From Armatimonadota bacterium (lineage in GTDB: Bacteria > Sysuimicrobiota > Sysuimicrobiia > Sysuimicrobiales > Sysuimicrobiaceae): 64,000 nucleotides of DNA. The notes under the pieces are model-generated. The model had not been told where the DNA came from and did no database searches. It worked only from the letters and a program-made list of their open reading frames with translations. The position numbers were made by a program, and so were the translations under genes. Shown one piece after another: positions 26,293 through 35,578 of this stretch (position 1 is the stretch's first letter; each line of letters opens with the position of its first letter). Location: the NCBI GenBank assembly GCA_031460175.1, contig JAVKGW010000005.1:1-64000 (forward strand), given 5' to 3'.

Positions 26293-27015
26293 TTAGGCCA
26301 GGGGGAGTTGCCCGGCAGACCCCTCTGTACGGAGAATCACCCGGGCGTCCACCGCCACGCAGCCTTCCGGTCCCGCCACCACGGGGTTCAGATCCAGCTC
26401 CTGGATGTCCTGCTCTGCCAGCAGCAGCTCCCCCACCCGTACCAGCATCTCTCCCACGGCCCGGATGTCCGCGGGAGGATTCCCCCGGAGGCCCTGGAGG
26501 AGGCGGTGTGCCCGGGTCTCGGCCAGCTGCTGCAGGGCCTCCTCCAGATCGAGCGGGGCGAGACGGAAAGAGACGTCCCGCAGGAGTTCCACGAGGACCC
26601 CGCCCGAGCCCACCATGACCACGGGACCGAACTGCGGGTCCACGAGCCCCCCCACCACCAGTTCCGCGCTTCCCCTCTCCATGCGCTGCACGAGGACGCC
26701 CTCCACGGAGGCTTGAGGGGCAGCGCGGGACACCGCTTCCAGGAGCTGGAGGTACGCGGCCGCCACCTCCTCCCCCGACCGCAGGCCCACCACCACCCCT
26801 CCCACGTCGGACTTGTGCAGGATGTGGGGGGAGACCACCTTGAGGACCACGGGATACCCCATGCGGTCCGCGGCCGCCACCGCCTCCTCCGCGGTGCGGC
26901 AGGTGGCGAAGGGCGCGTGCGGGATCCCGTACGCCTGGCACAGGGCGTAGCTTTCCGGCTCCAGCAGGAAGCCGCGACCCTGTTCAAGGGCCCGCGCGAT
27001 CACGGGATGGGGCAT
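26293..27015 (-). CDS. acdB: ADP-forming acyl-CoA synthetase beta subunit (ATP-grasp)
   Basis: This 240-residue ATP-grasp domain protein has YPVVLKVVSPHILHKSDVGGV, the signature of the beta part of NDP-forming acyl-CoA synthetases, and LDLNPV near the C-terminus. With the alpha subunit it interconverts acyl-CoA + ADP + phosphate and acid + CoA + ATP. It follows the alpha gene by 12 bp. The substrate may be an aryl, acetyl or other acyl group. Confidence 0.88.
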   Translation of the reverse strand: MPHPVIARALEQGRGFLLEPESYALCQAYGIPHAPFATCRTAEEAVAAADRMGYPVVLKVVSPHILHKSDVGGVVVGLRSGEEVAAAYLQLLEAVSRAAPQASVEGVLVQRMERGSAELVVGGLVDPQFGPVVMVGSGGVLVELLRDVSFRLAPLDLEEALQQLAETRAHRLLQGLRGNPPADIRAVGEMLVRVGELLLAEQDIQELDLNPVVAGPEGCVAVDARVILRTEGSAGQLPLA

Positions 27016-27027
27016 GGGCGGACCTCC

Positions 27028-28473
27028 TCACGAACTTCTCCGCGCCCGGTAGCGGGCGTATCGCACCACCTGGGCCAGGGCCTGGACCGCGGCATCCGGG
27101 AACTCGAAGGTCGGCAGCCCTCCGGCCTCGAGCCTTCTGCGGGCCCGGGCCACCGTATCCCCGAAGGTGAGCACGGGCAGCACGGGCTTGCGGGGTTCCG
27201 GCTGGGCCCGGTAGGCGCTCAGGATGGCCTCGGCCACCTCCTCCTCGTCGAGGAACGCGGGTGGGGTGGTGAGGAGGAGGACCGCATCCACCTCCGGCGC
27301 CTCGAGCACCACCCGCAGGACCTCCCCATGGGTCTGGGCACGGATAGAACCCGTCATGTCCAGGTAACCGTCGGGCCTGCCGATGGTGGCGGTGGGTGCC
27401 AGCACCCTCCGCAGGGCCTCCCGGACCGCCTCCGAGAGGTGGGCCAGCTGCAGCACGCCGCTTGCGGCCACCTCATCCACGCAGATGGTGCCCGGGCCCC
27501 CGATGGCGCTGCAGACGCAAACCCGGTTGCCCGAAGGGAGCGGCAGCTTCTCCAGGACCCGGACGAGGTCGTAGAACTCCGATACGCGGTGCGCCCGCAG
27601 GACGCCCGCCTGCCGGAAGGCCCCCTCGTAGATCTCGTCCCGGCCCGCGAGAGAACCCGTGTGGCTGCTGGCGGCCCGGGCTCCCAGTTCCGTGCGCCCG
27701 GCCTTGTAGACCACCACGGGCTTTTTGGGGGTCACCTCCCGGGCCGCCAGAACGAACGCCCGGGCGTCCCGGATCCCCTCCATGTACACGCCAATCACCC
27801 GGGTATGTGGATCCGCTCCCAGGTAGCGGACGAGTTCCGTCAGGTCCACATCCGCCATGTTCCCCACGGACACCAGCTTCGCTAGCCCCACCATGCCGAG
27901 GGGACGGGCCCACTGGAGGAACGAGATGGCAAACGCTCCGCTCTGGGTGATCAGGGAGAGACCGCCCTCTGGGTAAGTCCCGAGGTCGAAGGTGGTGGTC
28001 ACGCCCGTGTGAGTGTCCAGCACGCCCATGCAGTTGGGCCCCACCACCCGGATGCCCCGGGATCGGAGAGGTTCCAGGAGCGCCTCCTGGAGGGCCCGCC
28101 CTTCCGGGGTTTCCGTCTCCGCGAACCCGCCGGAGACCACCACCACCGCGGCCGCGTCCCCGCGCTCGTCGTGGCGCTGCGCGATCTGCCGGGCCACCTC
28201 CACGCACACCCGGGCCGGCACCGCGAGGACCACGAGGTCCACCGGACCCGGGACCTCCAGGACGGAGGAGTAGGCGCGCAGGCCCGCCACTTCCCGCGCG
28301 GAGGGGTGCACGGGGTACACGGCACCGGGGAAGTGGGTCTGGGTGGCGAATCGGAGGATCTGGTGGCCCGGGGAGCCTGGATCCGGACTGGCTCCCACCA
28401 CGGCCACCCCGCGGGGACGGAACAACGCGTCGAGACTCCGGGCGGTCCGCGGTGCTTCGCCTAGCTCAGACAT
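27028..28473 (-). CDS. acdA: ADP-forming acyl-CoA synthetase alpha subunit
   Basis: This 481-residue protein has an N-terminal CoA-binding Rossmann domain (VAVVGASPDPGSPG), two flavodoxin-like ligase domains and the phosphohistidine loop ASSHTGSLAG. It pairs with acdB. In an aromatic degrader the enzyme can save ATP by conserving thioester energy or can activate acids cheaply. The spacing to the divergent DUF364 gene is 122 bp. Confidence 0.88.
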   Translation of the reverse strand: MSELGEAPRTARSLDALFRPRGVAVVGASPDPGSPGHQILRFATQTHFPGAVYPVHPSAREVAGLRAYSSVLEVPGPVDLVVLAVPARVCVEVARQIAQRHDERGDAAAVVVVSGGFAETETPEGRALQEALLEPLRSRGIRVVGPNCMGVLDTHTGVTTTFDLGTYPEGGLSLITQSGAFAISFLQWARPLGMVGLAKLVSVGNMADVDLTELVRYLGADPHTRVIGVYMEGIRDARAFVLAAREVTPKKPVVVYKAGRTELGARAASSHTGSLAGRDEIYEGAFRQAGVLRAHRVSEFYDLVRVLEKLPLPSGNRVCVCSAIGGPGTICVDEVAASGVLQLAHLSEAVREALRRVLAPTATIGRPDGYLDMTGSIRAQTHGEVLRVVLEAPEVDAVLLLTTPPAFLDEEEVAEAILSAYRAQPEPRKPVLPVLTFGDTVARARRRLEAGGLPTFEFPDAAVQALAQVVRYARYRARRSS

Positions 28474-28595
28474 CGGAGGTTCGCTCCTGCAAGCGCATCA
28501 TCGCGCCTATTTTACAACACGGCCTCCTTCCCCCCTCGCGCATCGCCCATCCGGGGGAGTACTAAAGAAAGCAGAGGTCCACGGGGAGGTGCGGC

Positions 28596-29459
28596 ATGCA
28601 GCTCGTCGAGGCTTGGACGGAAGCGCTTCGGGCTCGGCTCTCGGGTGAACCGGTCGCGGTCCAGGACGCCCGGGTGGGTGTCTTCTACACCGCGGTGGCC
28701 CTCGCCACGGGCCACGTGGGAGTGGCCTTCACCCCCCGCGGGCTTGCGGACACCGTCTGTTGTCCCCGCTCCGCGGCCTCCGCCCCGCCCGCGGGACGTC
28801 TGGTGGGCCAGGACGCGTGGAAGTTGGCCGCGGACGCCCGCTCCCCGGTTCCCCTCCGGCGGGCGGTGGGGGTAGCCACTCTGAACGCCCTTTCCGCCCT
28901 CGCCGTGGATCGCTTCGGGGTTCCCGGAGGCGTGCAGATTCCGGGCCTGGATGCCCTGGAGGCCGCGGGGGTCCTCCCGGAGGACCGCGTGGCCCTCGTG
29001 GGCGCTTTCTCCCCCTTCATCAAGGCCCTGAAGAACACCGTGTCGGCCCTCTGGGTCGTGGACCGCCATCCGGAGGCCCTGCGGGAGGAGGAACGCCCCC
29101 TGTGGCGGCCTCCGGAAGGCGCCTCGGAGGTGCTCCGGGAGGCCACGGTGGTGGTCATCACGGGGTCTGCCCTGGTGGAAGGAGGAATGGACGAGCTCCT
29201 GGAGTCCTCCCGCCGGGCGCGCCGGGTGGTCGTGGCGGGCCCCACGGCCCCTCCCTGGCCTGAACCGTTCTTCCAGCGGGGCGTGCACGTCCTGGGCGGG
29301 ATCCGGGCACTGGACGGACCGCGCCTTGTGCGCATCGTAGGCGAGGGCGGCAGCGGGTACTTCTTCCAGGAGGCCGCGGAAAAGATCTGCCTGGTCCGCG
29401 AGGACGTGGTCCCGGACCTTCGGGCGGTCTCCGCTCAAGAGGCCCTCCGTCGCTCCTGA
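28596..29459 (+). CDS. DUF4213/DUF364 protein
   Basis: This 287-residue protein matches the two-part DUF4213-DUF364 family (possible heavy-metal chelation). It has an N-terminal enolase-N-like segment with VGVAFTPRGLADTVC and a Rossmann-like C-terminal part with RVALVGAFSPFIKALK and VVITGSALVEGGMDELLE. Its 3' end overlaps the convergent ligase gene by 25 bp. The start ATG follows GGGGAGGTGCGGC. I cannot assign a function. Confidence 0.78.
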   Translation: MQLVEAWTEALRARLSGEPVAVQDARVGVFYTAVALATGHVGVAFTPRGLADTVCCPRSAASAPPAGRLVGQDAWKLAADARSPVPLRRAVGVATLNALSALAVDRFGVPGGVQIPGLDALEAAGVLPEDRVALVGAFSPFIKALKNTVSALWVVDRHPEALREEERPLWRPPEGASEVLREATVVVITGSALVEGGMDELLESSRRARRVVVAGPTAPPWPEPFFQRGVHVLGGIRALDGPRLVRIVGEGGSGYFFQEAAEKICLVREDVVPDLRAVSAQEALRRS

Positions 29460-31012
29460 CGGAGGGCCTCCCGCAGGCGGTAGCGTTGCAGCTTTCCGGT
29501 GACGGTCCGGGGGAGTTCCGGCACGAACCGGAACCAGCGGGGGTGCTTGTAGCGGGCAAGCCGCGCCTGCACGAGCTCCCTGAGCTCCCGCTCCAGCGCG
29601 GGCGAGGGCGTGTAGCTCTCCCGGAGCACCACGAAGGCCATGGGCTTTTCCAGACCCATCTCATCCGGCGCTCCCACCACCGCGCACTCCGCCACCGCGG
29701 GATGCTCCAGCAAGGCCCCCTCTACCTCCAGGGGAGAGACCCAAAGGCCCCCGGGCTTAAGCAGGTCGTCCGCCCTGCCCATGTACCAGTGGAACCCGTC
29801 GTCGTCCAGGGAGAAGAGGTCACCCGTGACGAACCACTCCCCCTGCAGGGCCTGCCGGGTCCTCCGGGAGTCGTTCCAGTAGCCCGCAAAGATCCCGTCG
29901 TTCTTCACCCAGAGGATGCCCACGCTCCCCCTCGGGACCTCCCGGCCTCCCTCGTCCAACAACTTCCCCTCGAATCCCGGGAGCAGCACTCCGCTGCTCC
30001 CGGGCCGGAGCTTGCGGGGGGTGTTCGAGAGGTAGATGGCGCCTACTTCCGTGGAGCCCACCCCGTCGAAGATGGGGACGCGGAACCGCTCCCACCACCG
30101 ATCGAACACCGACTTGGGCAGGGGCTCCCCCGCGGAGACGCAGCACCGCAGGAAGGAGAGGGAGACGCGCCGGCCCGTGCGGTGCAGGTGGTCCAGGAGG
30201 GCCGCGTAGAAGGTGGGAACGCTGTAGAAGACCGTGGGCCGGTGGGCCTCCAGCAGGTCCAGGACCGCGCCGGGCTCGGGCCGGTCGGGATTCAGCACCA
30301 CCTGGGCCCCGTACAGGAAGGGGCCGTCCAGGGAGTTGTTGCGGCCGTAGGAGAAGTACAGCTTGGAGGTGGAGTACACCCGGTCCTCTGGCCCCAGGCC
30401 CACCACCTCCCGGCAGTGCGGCGGCATGAAGTGCAGGAGATCCCGGTGAAGGTGGACCACGGCCTTGGGCCGGCCCGTGGTCCCGGAACTGTACATCCAG
30501 AAGGCCATGTCGTCCGGGGAGGTACAGGCAGGCCCCGGTTCCGGCACGGTCCCGCTCAAAAGATCCTCCCAGCTGACCTCGGAAGGCCCTGGTTCTCCCA
30601 CGACCACCACGTACCGTAGGGATGGCGGAGGATCGTCCACGCACCGCAGGCGGGCCGCCACCGCCTCCTCCACCACCGCCACCTTCGCCCGGCTATGCCG
30701 GAGGAAATAGGCATAGTCCTGGGGGCTCGCGAGGGTGCTGACCAGAACGGGCACCGCTCCGATCTTCAGCGCGGCGAAGTACGCGACGTAGAACTCGGGA
30801 CGATCCGCGAGGCCGAGGAGCACGCGGTTCTCGGGCTCCACCCCGAGCCGACGGAGGGCAGACGCCAACCGGTTTGACCGCTCGAGGAGGACCCGAAACG
30901 AAACGGTCTGATCCTGGAAGTACAGAACAGGCCGGTCTCCCCGTCCCTCCCGTACGTGCCGATCCAGCAGGAACTCCGCCAGGTTGAACGTCTCGCCGCT
31001 CGTGTCCCCCAC
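29435..31012 (-). CDS. benzoate-CoA ligase family protein
   Basis: This ANL-family enzyme of about 525 residues has MYSSGTTGRPKAVVHLHRDL, IFDGVGSTEVGAIYLSN and the catalytic lysine in LPRTVTGKLQRYRLRE. The segment KLYFSYGRNNSLDGPFLYGA resembles benzoate/4-hydroxybenzoate-CoA ligases. It would form the CoA thioester entering the reductases. I prefer the GTG at 31012 (AAGGGAGG upstream, 5-base spacer); an ATG-type start at 31069 adds 19 residues rich in G and R that do not look like the family. Confidence 0.85.
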   Translation of the reverse strand: MGDTSGETFNLAEFLLDRHVREGRGDRPVLYFQDQTVSFRVLLERSNRLASALRRLGVEPENRVLLGLADRPEFYVAYFAALKIGAVPVLVSTLASPQDYAYFLRHSRAKVAVVEEAVAARLRCVDDPPPSLRYVVVVGEPGPSEVSWEDLLSGTVPEPGPACTSPDDMAFWMYSSGTTGRPKAVVHLHRDLLHFMPPHCREVVGLGPEDRVYSTSKLYFSYGRNNSLDGPFLYGAQVVLNPDRPEPGAVLDLLEAHRPTVFYSVPTFYAALLDHLHRTGRRVSLSFLRCCVSAGEPLPKSVFDRWWERFRVPIFDGVGSTEVGAIYLSNTPRKLRPGSSGVLLPGFEGKLLDEGGREVPRGSVGILWVKNDGIFAGYWNDSRRTRQALQGEWFVTGDLFSLDDDGFHWYMGRADDLLKPGGLWVSPLEVEGALLEHPAVAECAVVGAPDEMGLEKPMAFVVLRESYTPSPALERELRELVQARLARYKHPRWFRFVPELPRTVTGKLQRYRLREALRQERRRAS

Positions 31013-31109
31013 TCGGGCCTCCCTTCCCCAGCCACGCCCATGGGAGCGGGGCGGCGGGACGTCCGTCAATCCTCCGGCTGCACTAAGTCGGGGGCTCTGT
31101 CTGCATCAT

Positions 31110-31763
31110 CTACAGCCCCACGAACCGCAACCCGATGTCCTTCCTGCCGTAGCGCTGGTTGAGCTGGATGACCAGGGCCGCGAGGCGTTCCAGGGTCCCG
31201 GCCTGGTGCAGTCCTCCGGCGTCCAGGCCGCGCAGGCCGATCTGCGAGCTCAACCGGATCACTCTCTCCTTGGCCTCCGGATCATCCCCACAGACCAGGG
31301 TATCCTCCTCCAGGGGGGCTTCCAGCCGCTGGAGCCGGTGGGCGGAGATGGTGTGGAAGGCGGCCACCACCCGGGCTTCCGGCAGGAGGCGCTGCGCCTG
31401 CTGGGCCGCGGAGCCCGCCAGGGGAACTTCCAGTTCCGGGGGTCGAAGCCGGCGAAGGGGGACGGTGGTGTCCACCACCACCTTGCCCCGCACCGCCTCC
31501 CGGATGTCCGAGAGGATGGCTTCCTGCGCCGCGAAGGGAACGGTCAGCACCACCACGGTCGCGGCCTCCGCCGCCTCCCGGTTCAGGGATCCGGAGATCC
31601 GCGCTTCGGGCCGGAGGGTCCGGGCCCGGAGGGCGGCCTCCTCGGCCCGCTCTCGGCTCCGGGATCCGAGGATCACGGGAAGACCTGCGGCGGCCCATCG
31701 GAGCCCGAGCCCGAATCCCTCTTTGCCCGTCCCGCCGATCACGGCAATCACCTCGTGCTCCAT
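31110..31763 (-). CDS. npdG: F420-dependent NADP reductase
   Basis: This 217-residue protein has the NADP-binding motif IAVIGGTGKEGFGLGLRWA and GSRSRERAEEAA, followed by VVLTVPFAAQEAIL and the C-terminal AFHTISAHRL region. This matches F420:NADP oxidoreductases, which move hydride between reduced F420 and NADP. It indicates use of cofactor F420. The start overlaps the metallo-beta-lactamase gene by 16 bp, linking it to the glutaryl-CoA dehydrogenase operon. Confidence 0.85.
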   Translation of the reverse strand: MEHEVIAVIGGTGKEGFGLGLRWAAAGLPVILGSRSRERAEEAALRARTLRPEARISGSLNREAAEAATVVVLTVPFAAQEAILSDIREAVRGKVVVDTTVPLRRLRPPELEVPLAGSAAQQAQRLLPEARVVAAFHTISAHRLQRLEAPLEEDTLVCGDDPEAKERVIRLSSQIGLRGLDAGGLHQAGTLERLAALVIQLNQRYGRKDIGLRFVGL

Positions 31764-32746
31764 CCACCACCTCCGGAGTTCAGGGCGTAGCGGATCGGAT
31801 CCCCTTCCTCGGCCCGAACCCTTCCCCGCCGCTCCAGGTACGTGAGGTGGGCCATGGCCTCCACGAGCCCGAACCGCTCGTTGTGGGGATCCAGGTCCGT
31901 CCCGAAGAGCGCCAGGTGCACCTCGTAACCGGTGCGGGATCCTGTCCGCAACACGGCCTCCACGGTCTCCAGGCGGGAGGCGTGGTGGGCCAGTAGCTCC
32001 GCGACGCGCTCCGCGTATCCCTCGTAAGGATCTCCATGCCCCGGAAGCACCCGCCGAACGGGCAGGGCTCTTAAGCTCCGGAGGCTTCCGAGGAAATCCG
32101 CGAGGGGATCAGAACCCCCAAGGGGCCACAGCCCGATGTTCGGAGTGATCCGGGGGAGGAGGTGGTCTCCCGCGAGGAGCGTACCCGTCCGTTTTTCGTA
32201 CAGGCACACATGGGCTGGCGCATGTCCCGGGGTGACCAGCACCTCCCACGCACTCTCTCCCAGATTCAGGACCTCTCCCTCGCGCAGGAAGCGATCCACC
32301 CGGGGGGGATGAGCGGGCTCCCAGACCTGCTTGCCGCTTTCCACGGTCCGGCGGACCCGTTCTGCGGGCATGCCCGCCCGGAGGAATTGAGCGGCTACCT
32401 CCTGCCAGACTTCTCCTTCCGGGCGGTACGCCCAAGCCACCTGGAGCTCCCGGGCTTCCATCCACACGGAGCAGCCGAAGGCCTCCTGGAGCTCCCGGGC
32501 CAACCCGAAGTGGTCGGGGTGTGCATGGGTGACGAGGAGGACGGCCGGACGCAACTTAGCCTCCCGGAGAGCCCTGAAGAGGATCCGGCGGCCTTCGGGG
32601 ATGGGATAGCCCGCGTCCACCAGCACCGCGTCTACGCCGTCCCCCACCACGTACACGTTGACCCACCGGGTGGGGAAGGGAACGGGGACCCGAAGCCGGC
32701 GGACGCCCGGCGCGGCCTCCTCGAACCGCGGGGCAAAGCCCTCCAC
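31748..32746 (-). CDS. metallo-beta-lactamase fold hydrolase
   Basis: This 332-residue protein has the zinc motif THAHPDHFG, TPGHAPAHVCLY and LPGHGDPY. The C-terminal part beyond residue 270 is helical and typical of the glyoxalase-II-like group that carries a small domain (RGRVRAEEGDPIRY). The likely job is hydrolysis of a thioester or ester. The GTG at 32746 lies 4 bp after the stop of the acyl-CoA dehydrogenase. Confidence 0.85.
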   Translation of the reverse strand: MEGFAPRFEEAAPGVRRLRVPVPFPTRWVNVYVVGDGVDAVLVDAGYPIPEGRRILFRALREAKLRPAVLLVTHAHPDHFGLARELQEAFGCSVWMEARELQVAWAYRPEGEVWQEVAAQFLRAGMPAERVRRTVESGKQVWEPAHPPRVDRFLREGEVLNLGESAWEVLVTPGHAPAHVCLYEKRTGTLLAGDHLLPRITPNIGLWPLGGSDPLADFLGSLRSLRALPVRRVLPGHGDPYEGYAERVAELLAHHASRLETVEAVLRTGSRTGYEVHLALFGTDLDPHNERFGLVEAMAHLTYLERRGRVRAEEGDPIRYALNSGGGGWSTR

Positions 32747-32750
32747 GGAC

Positions 32751-33941
32751 CTAATCCCGGCCGAAGGCGGACTGTCCCGTGATCTCCCGGCCCACGATGA
32801 GGGTGTGGATGTCGTAGGTGCCCTCGTAGGTGTCCACGGACTCCAGGTTCGCCGCGTGCCGCATGGCGTGGTACTCCGCGGTGATCCCGTAGGCGCCCAA
32901 GATGAACCGGGCGTCCCGGGCCACCTCCAGGGCCGCCCGCACGTTGTGCCGCTTCGCCAGGGACACCTGGGCATAGTGCATCCGCCCCGCGTCTTTGAGC
33001 TGCCCCAGCCGGTGGGCAAGTAGCTGGCTGCTGGTGATCTTGGTGAGCATGTCCACGAGCCGCTCCTGGATGATCTGGGTCGCCGCGATGGGCCGTCCGA
33101 AAGCGATGCGACCCTGCGCGTAGCTGAGGGCCTCCTCGAAGCAGGCCACCGCCGCGCCCACGGCTCCCCACGCGATCCCGTACCGGGCCTGGGTGAGGCA
33201 GCTCAGCGCCTTGCTGAGCCCCACGGCGTTGGGCAGGGCCAGCTCCTCCGGAACCTCCACCTCCTCCAGCACCAGCTCGCTCGTGACCGAGGCCCGCATG
33301 GAGATCTTCGTGTGGATGTCGTGGGCGGAGAACCCCTGGAGGTCCGTGGGCACGAGGAACCCCCGCACGGTATCGGATTCGTCCTTGGCCCACACAACGG
33401 CCAGGTGGGCGATGGAGCCGTTGGTGATCCACATCTTGGTGCCCGTGATCACCCAGCCCCGGGCGGTGCGGCGGGCGCGGGTGTTCATGGCCGCGGGGTC
33501 GCTTCCCGCGGTGGGCTCCGTAAGCCCGAAGCACCCGATGAGCTCACCCCTGGCCAGTTTGGGCAGGTAGTGCCGGCGCTGCTCCTCGCTGCCGAAGGCG
33601 TAGATGGGGTACATGACCAGGGAGCCCTGCACGCTCACGAAGGATCGGAGCCCGCTGTCGCCCCGCTCCAGCTCCCGCATGATGACCCCGTAGGAGATGT
33701 TGTCGAGCCCCGCGCACCCGTACGCCTCGGGCAGGTTTGCCCCCAGCACCCCGAGCTCCGCCAGCCGAGGAACCAGCTCCACGGGGAAGCGTCCCTCCAG
33801 CCACCACCGCCCGATGTGGGGCAGCACTTCCCGGTCCACGAACCGCCGCACCGTGTCCCGCACGGATCTCTGGACGTCCGTGAGGAGGTCATCCACCGCA
33901 TAGAAGTCCGAAGCCACCCGGTACGCCACTTCCTGCGCCAT
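32751..33941 (-). CDS. gcdH: glutaryl-CoA dehydrogenase
   Basis: This 396-residue acyl-CoA dehydrogenase matches glutaryl-CoA dehydrogenases along its length: SFVSVQGSLVMYPIYAFGSE, CFGLTEPTAGSDPAAM, TGTKMWITNGSIAHLAVVWA and the catalytic glutamate in SVDTYEGTYDIHTLIVGREI. It oxidises glutaryl-CoA to crotonyl-CoA, and the decarboxylating type also releases CO2; this is the expected end of ring degradation through pimeloyl intermediates. The next upstream genes supply hydroxyacyl dehydrogenase and hydratase. Confidence 0.92.
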   Translation of the reverse strand: MAQEVAYRVASDFYAVDDLLTDVQRSVRDTVRRFVDREVLPHIGRWWLEGRFPVELVPRLAELGVLGANLPEAYGCAGLDNISYGVIMRELERGDSGLRSFVSVQGSLVMYPIYAFGSEEQRRHYLPKLARGELIGCFGLTEPTAGSDPAAMNTRARRTARGWVITGTKMWITNGSIAHLAVVWAKDESDTVRGFLVPTDLQGFSAHDIHTKISMRASVTSELVLEEVEVPEELALPNAVGLSKALSCLTQARYGIAWGAVGAAVACFEEALSYAQGRIAFGRPIAATQIIQERLVDMLTKITSSQLLAHRLGQLKDAGRMHYAQVSLAKRHNVRAALEVARDARFILGAYGITAEYHAMRHAANLESVDTYEGTYDIHTLIVGREITGQSAFGRD

Positions 33942-33958
33942 CGCCTTCCCTCCCGTGT

Positions 33959-35572
33959 TCAGTTCCCTGGTTCATCACCCCGCCCCCGCCTGCCCGGCCA
34001 ACGTCCCAGCCACGCTGCCCGCCGGAGCCAGGGTGCGGTGCGATACCGTTCCTCCCCGTAGTAGACCCGAAGCCCCTCCAGGACCCCCACCAGGGTCCGG
34101 ATCCCCACCCGTTCCGCCCACGTGAACGGGCCGAAGGGATGGTTGGTGCCCAGCTGCATGGCGATATCCACGTCCTCCGGGGCCGCCACGCCCTCCCCAC
34201 ACGCGAACGCGGCCTCGTTCACCAGGGTCGCCAGAACCCGGGGAAACACCCCGCCTGGACTGTCCCCCACCCGGAGGAGCGGAAGGCCGAGGGCCGCCAG
34301 GTAGGGCTCGGCTTTTACCTCCGTGCGTTCGTGCACGGTCCACTCCAGCAGCTTCCGATCCGAGAGGGGCGGAAGGGTCACGTATCCGGCGAGCCGCTCC
34401 GGCCGTCCCACCCAGGCGGCGCATTCCGCGCATGCGGCGTTCGTGCACGCCGCGAGCACCACCGCCTCCCCGGGCATGGCACCGTCCAGGGCCCGCAGCA
34501 TCTCCCGCTTCCGGGTCCGATCCTCCACCTCCGCCTCGAAGGCGGCCCGGACCGCGAGGGGTTCACGGGGAGGATCGGGGACCTCCACCACCGCGTATCC
34601 CCGGTCCCGCAGCCCGCGGACGAGCTCCTCCGCCAGGCCCGTCCGCCCCGCCACCGCGTAGGGTCCGGGATCCGCCTCCGGAAGGGACAGGGGAGGAGAG
34701 GGAGGGCGTTTGCCTTCCTCGTAGACATAGAACCCGCCTCCCGTCTTCCGGCCCAGCCGCCCCGACAGGACCATCTCCCGCTGGAGGGGGTGAGGCCGGA
34801 AGCGGCTTTCCCCGAAGAAGGCGTGGTAGAGGGCCTGGGAGACCGCGTATCCCACGTCGATGCCCACGAGGTCCATGAGCTCAAACGGCCCCATGCGGAA
34901 CCCGCCCGCCTCCCGGAGGGCACAGTCCACGGTGGGAGGATCCGCGAGCCCTTCTCCGACCATCCGGAGGGCCTCCCCGTAGAAGGGTCGGTTCACCCGG
35001 TTCACCACGAAACCCGGGCGATCCCGCACCACGATGGGGGTCTTCCCGATTCCCCGGGCAAAGTCCACCAACCGCTCCACGACCTCCGGCGCGGTTTGCA
35101 AAGCCCGCACCACTTCCACCAAGGGCATCACGGGCGCGGGGTTGAAGAAGTGCAGCCCCGCCACCCGCTCCGGGCGGGGCGTGGCCGCCGCGATCTCCGC
35201 CACGGACAGGGAACTGGTGTTGGTGGCGAGGAGCGCCGCGGGGCACACCTCCCCGAGCCGGCGGAAGAGGTCCCGTTTCAGCTGCAGGTCCTCCGGGGCG
35301 GCCTCGATGACCAGCTCGCACGGGCCCAACGCCTCCAGGATCTCCGTGGGAACGATCCGCTCCAGGGCCTGTTCCTGGGCGTCCCGTCCGAGCCGCCCTC
35401 CTTCCACCGCCCGCTCCAGATCCCGCCGGATCCGCTCCAGGGCCCGGGGCAGAGCCTCCGGGATCGCGTCGTACAGCACCACCCGGAGGCCTGCCAGGGC
35501 GCATACCTGCGCGATCCCGGCACCCATGGTTCCGGCCCCGCACACGCCCACCGTTTGGATCCCGTGGGCCAT
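33959..35572 (-). CDS. 3-hydroxyacyl-CoA dehydrogenase, two-domain (PaaH-like)
   Basis: This 537-residue NAD-dependent enzyme has GVCGAGTMGAGIAQVCALAG at the N-terminus, ATNTSSLSVAEIA and HFFNPAPVMPLVEVV. Length and the repeated C-terminal domain (QLGTNHPFGPFTWAERVG near the end) match PaaH-type proteins, about 500 residues. The middle contains a second NAD-fold-like segment (VVLAACTNAACAECAAW). It oxidises 3-hydroxyacyl-CoA in beta-oxidation of dicarboxylic or aromatic intermediates and is followed by the glutaryl-CoA dehydrogenase gene. Confidence 0.9.
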   Translation of the reverse strand: MAHGIQTVGVCGAGTMGAGIAQVCALAGLRVVLYDAIPEALPRALERIRRDLERAVEGGRLGRDAQEQALERIVPTEILEALGPCELVIEAAPEDLQLKRDLFRRLGEVCPAALLATNTSSLSVAEIAAATPRPERVAGLHFFNPAPVMPLVEVVRALQTAPEVVERLVDFARGIGKTPIVVRDRPGFVVNRVNRPFYGEALRMVGEGLADPPTVDCALREAGGFRMGPFELMDLVGIDVGYAVSQALYHAFFGESRFRPHPLQREMVLSGRLGRKTGGGFYVYEEGKRPPSPPLSLPEADPGPYAVAGRTGLAEELVRGLRDRGYAVVEVPDPPREPLAVRAAFEAEVEDRTRKREMLRALDGAMPGEAVVLAACTNAACAECAAWVGRPERLAGYVTLPPLSDRKLLEWTVHERTEVKAEPYLAALGLPLLRVGDSPGGVFPRVLATLVNEAAFACGEGVAAPEDVDIAMQLGTNHPFGPFTWAERVGIRTLVGVLEGLRVYYGEERYRTAPWLRRAAWLGRWPGRRGRGDEPGN

Positions 35573-35578
35573 CCCGTC

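Noticed and set aside
32760-33019. Longer N-terminus for the metallo-beta-lactamase protein
   Set aside because: The upstream part is antisense-like translation of the glutaryl-CoA dehydrogenase gene; the GTG at 32746 gives a normal family start.
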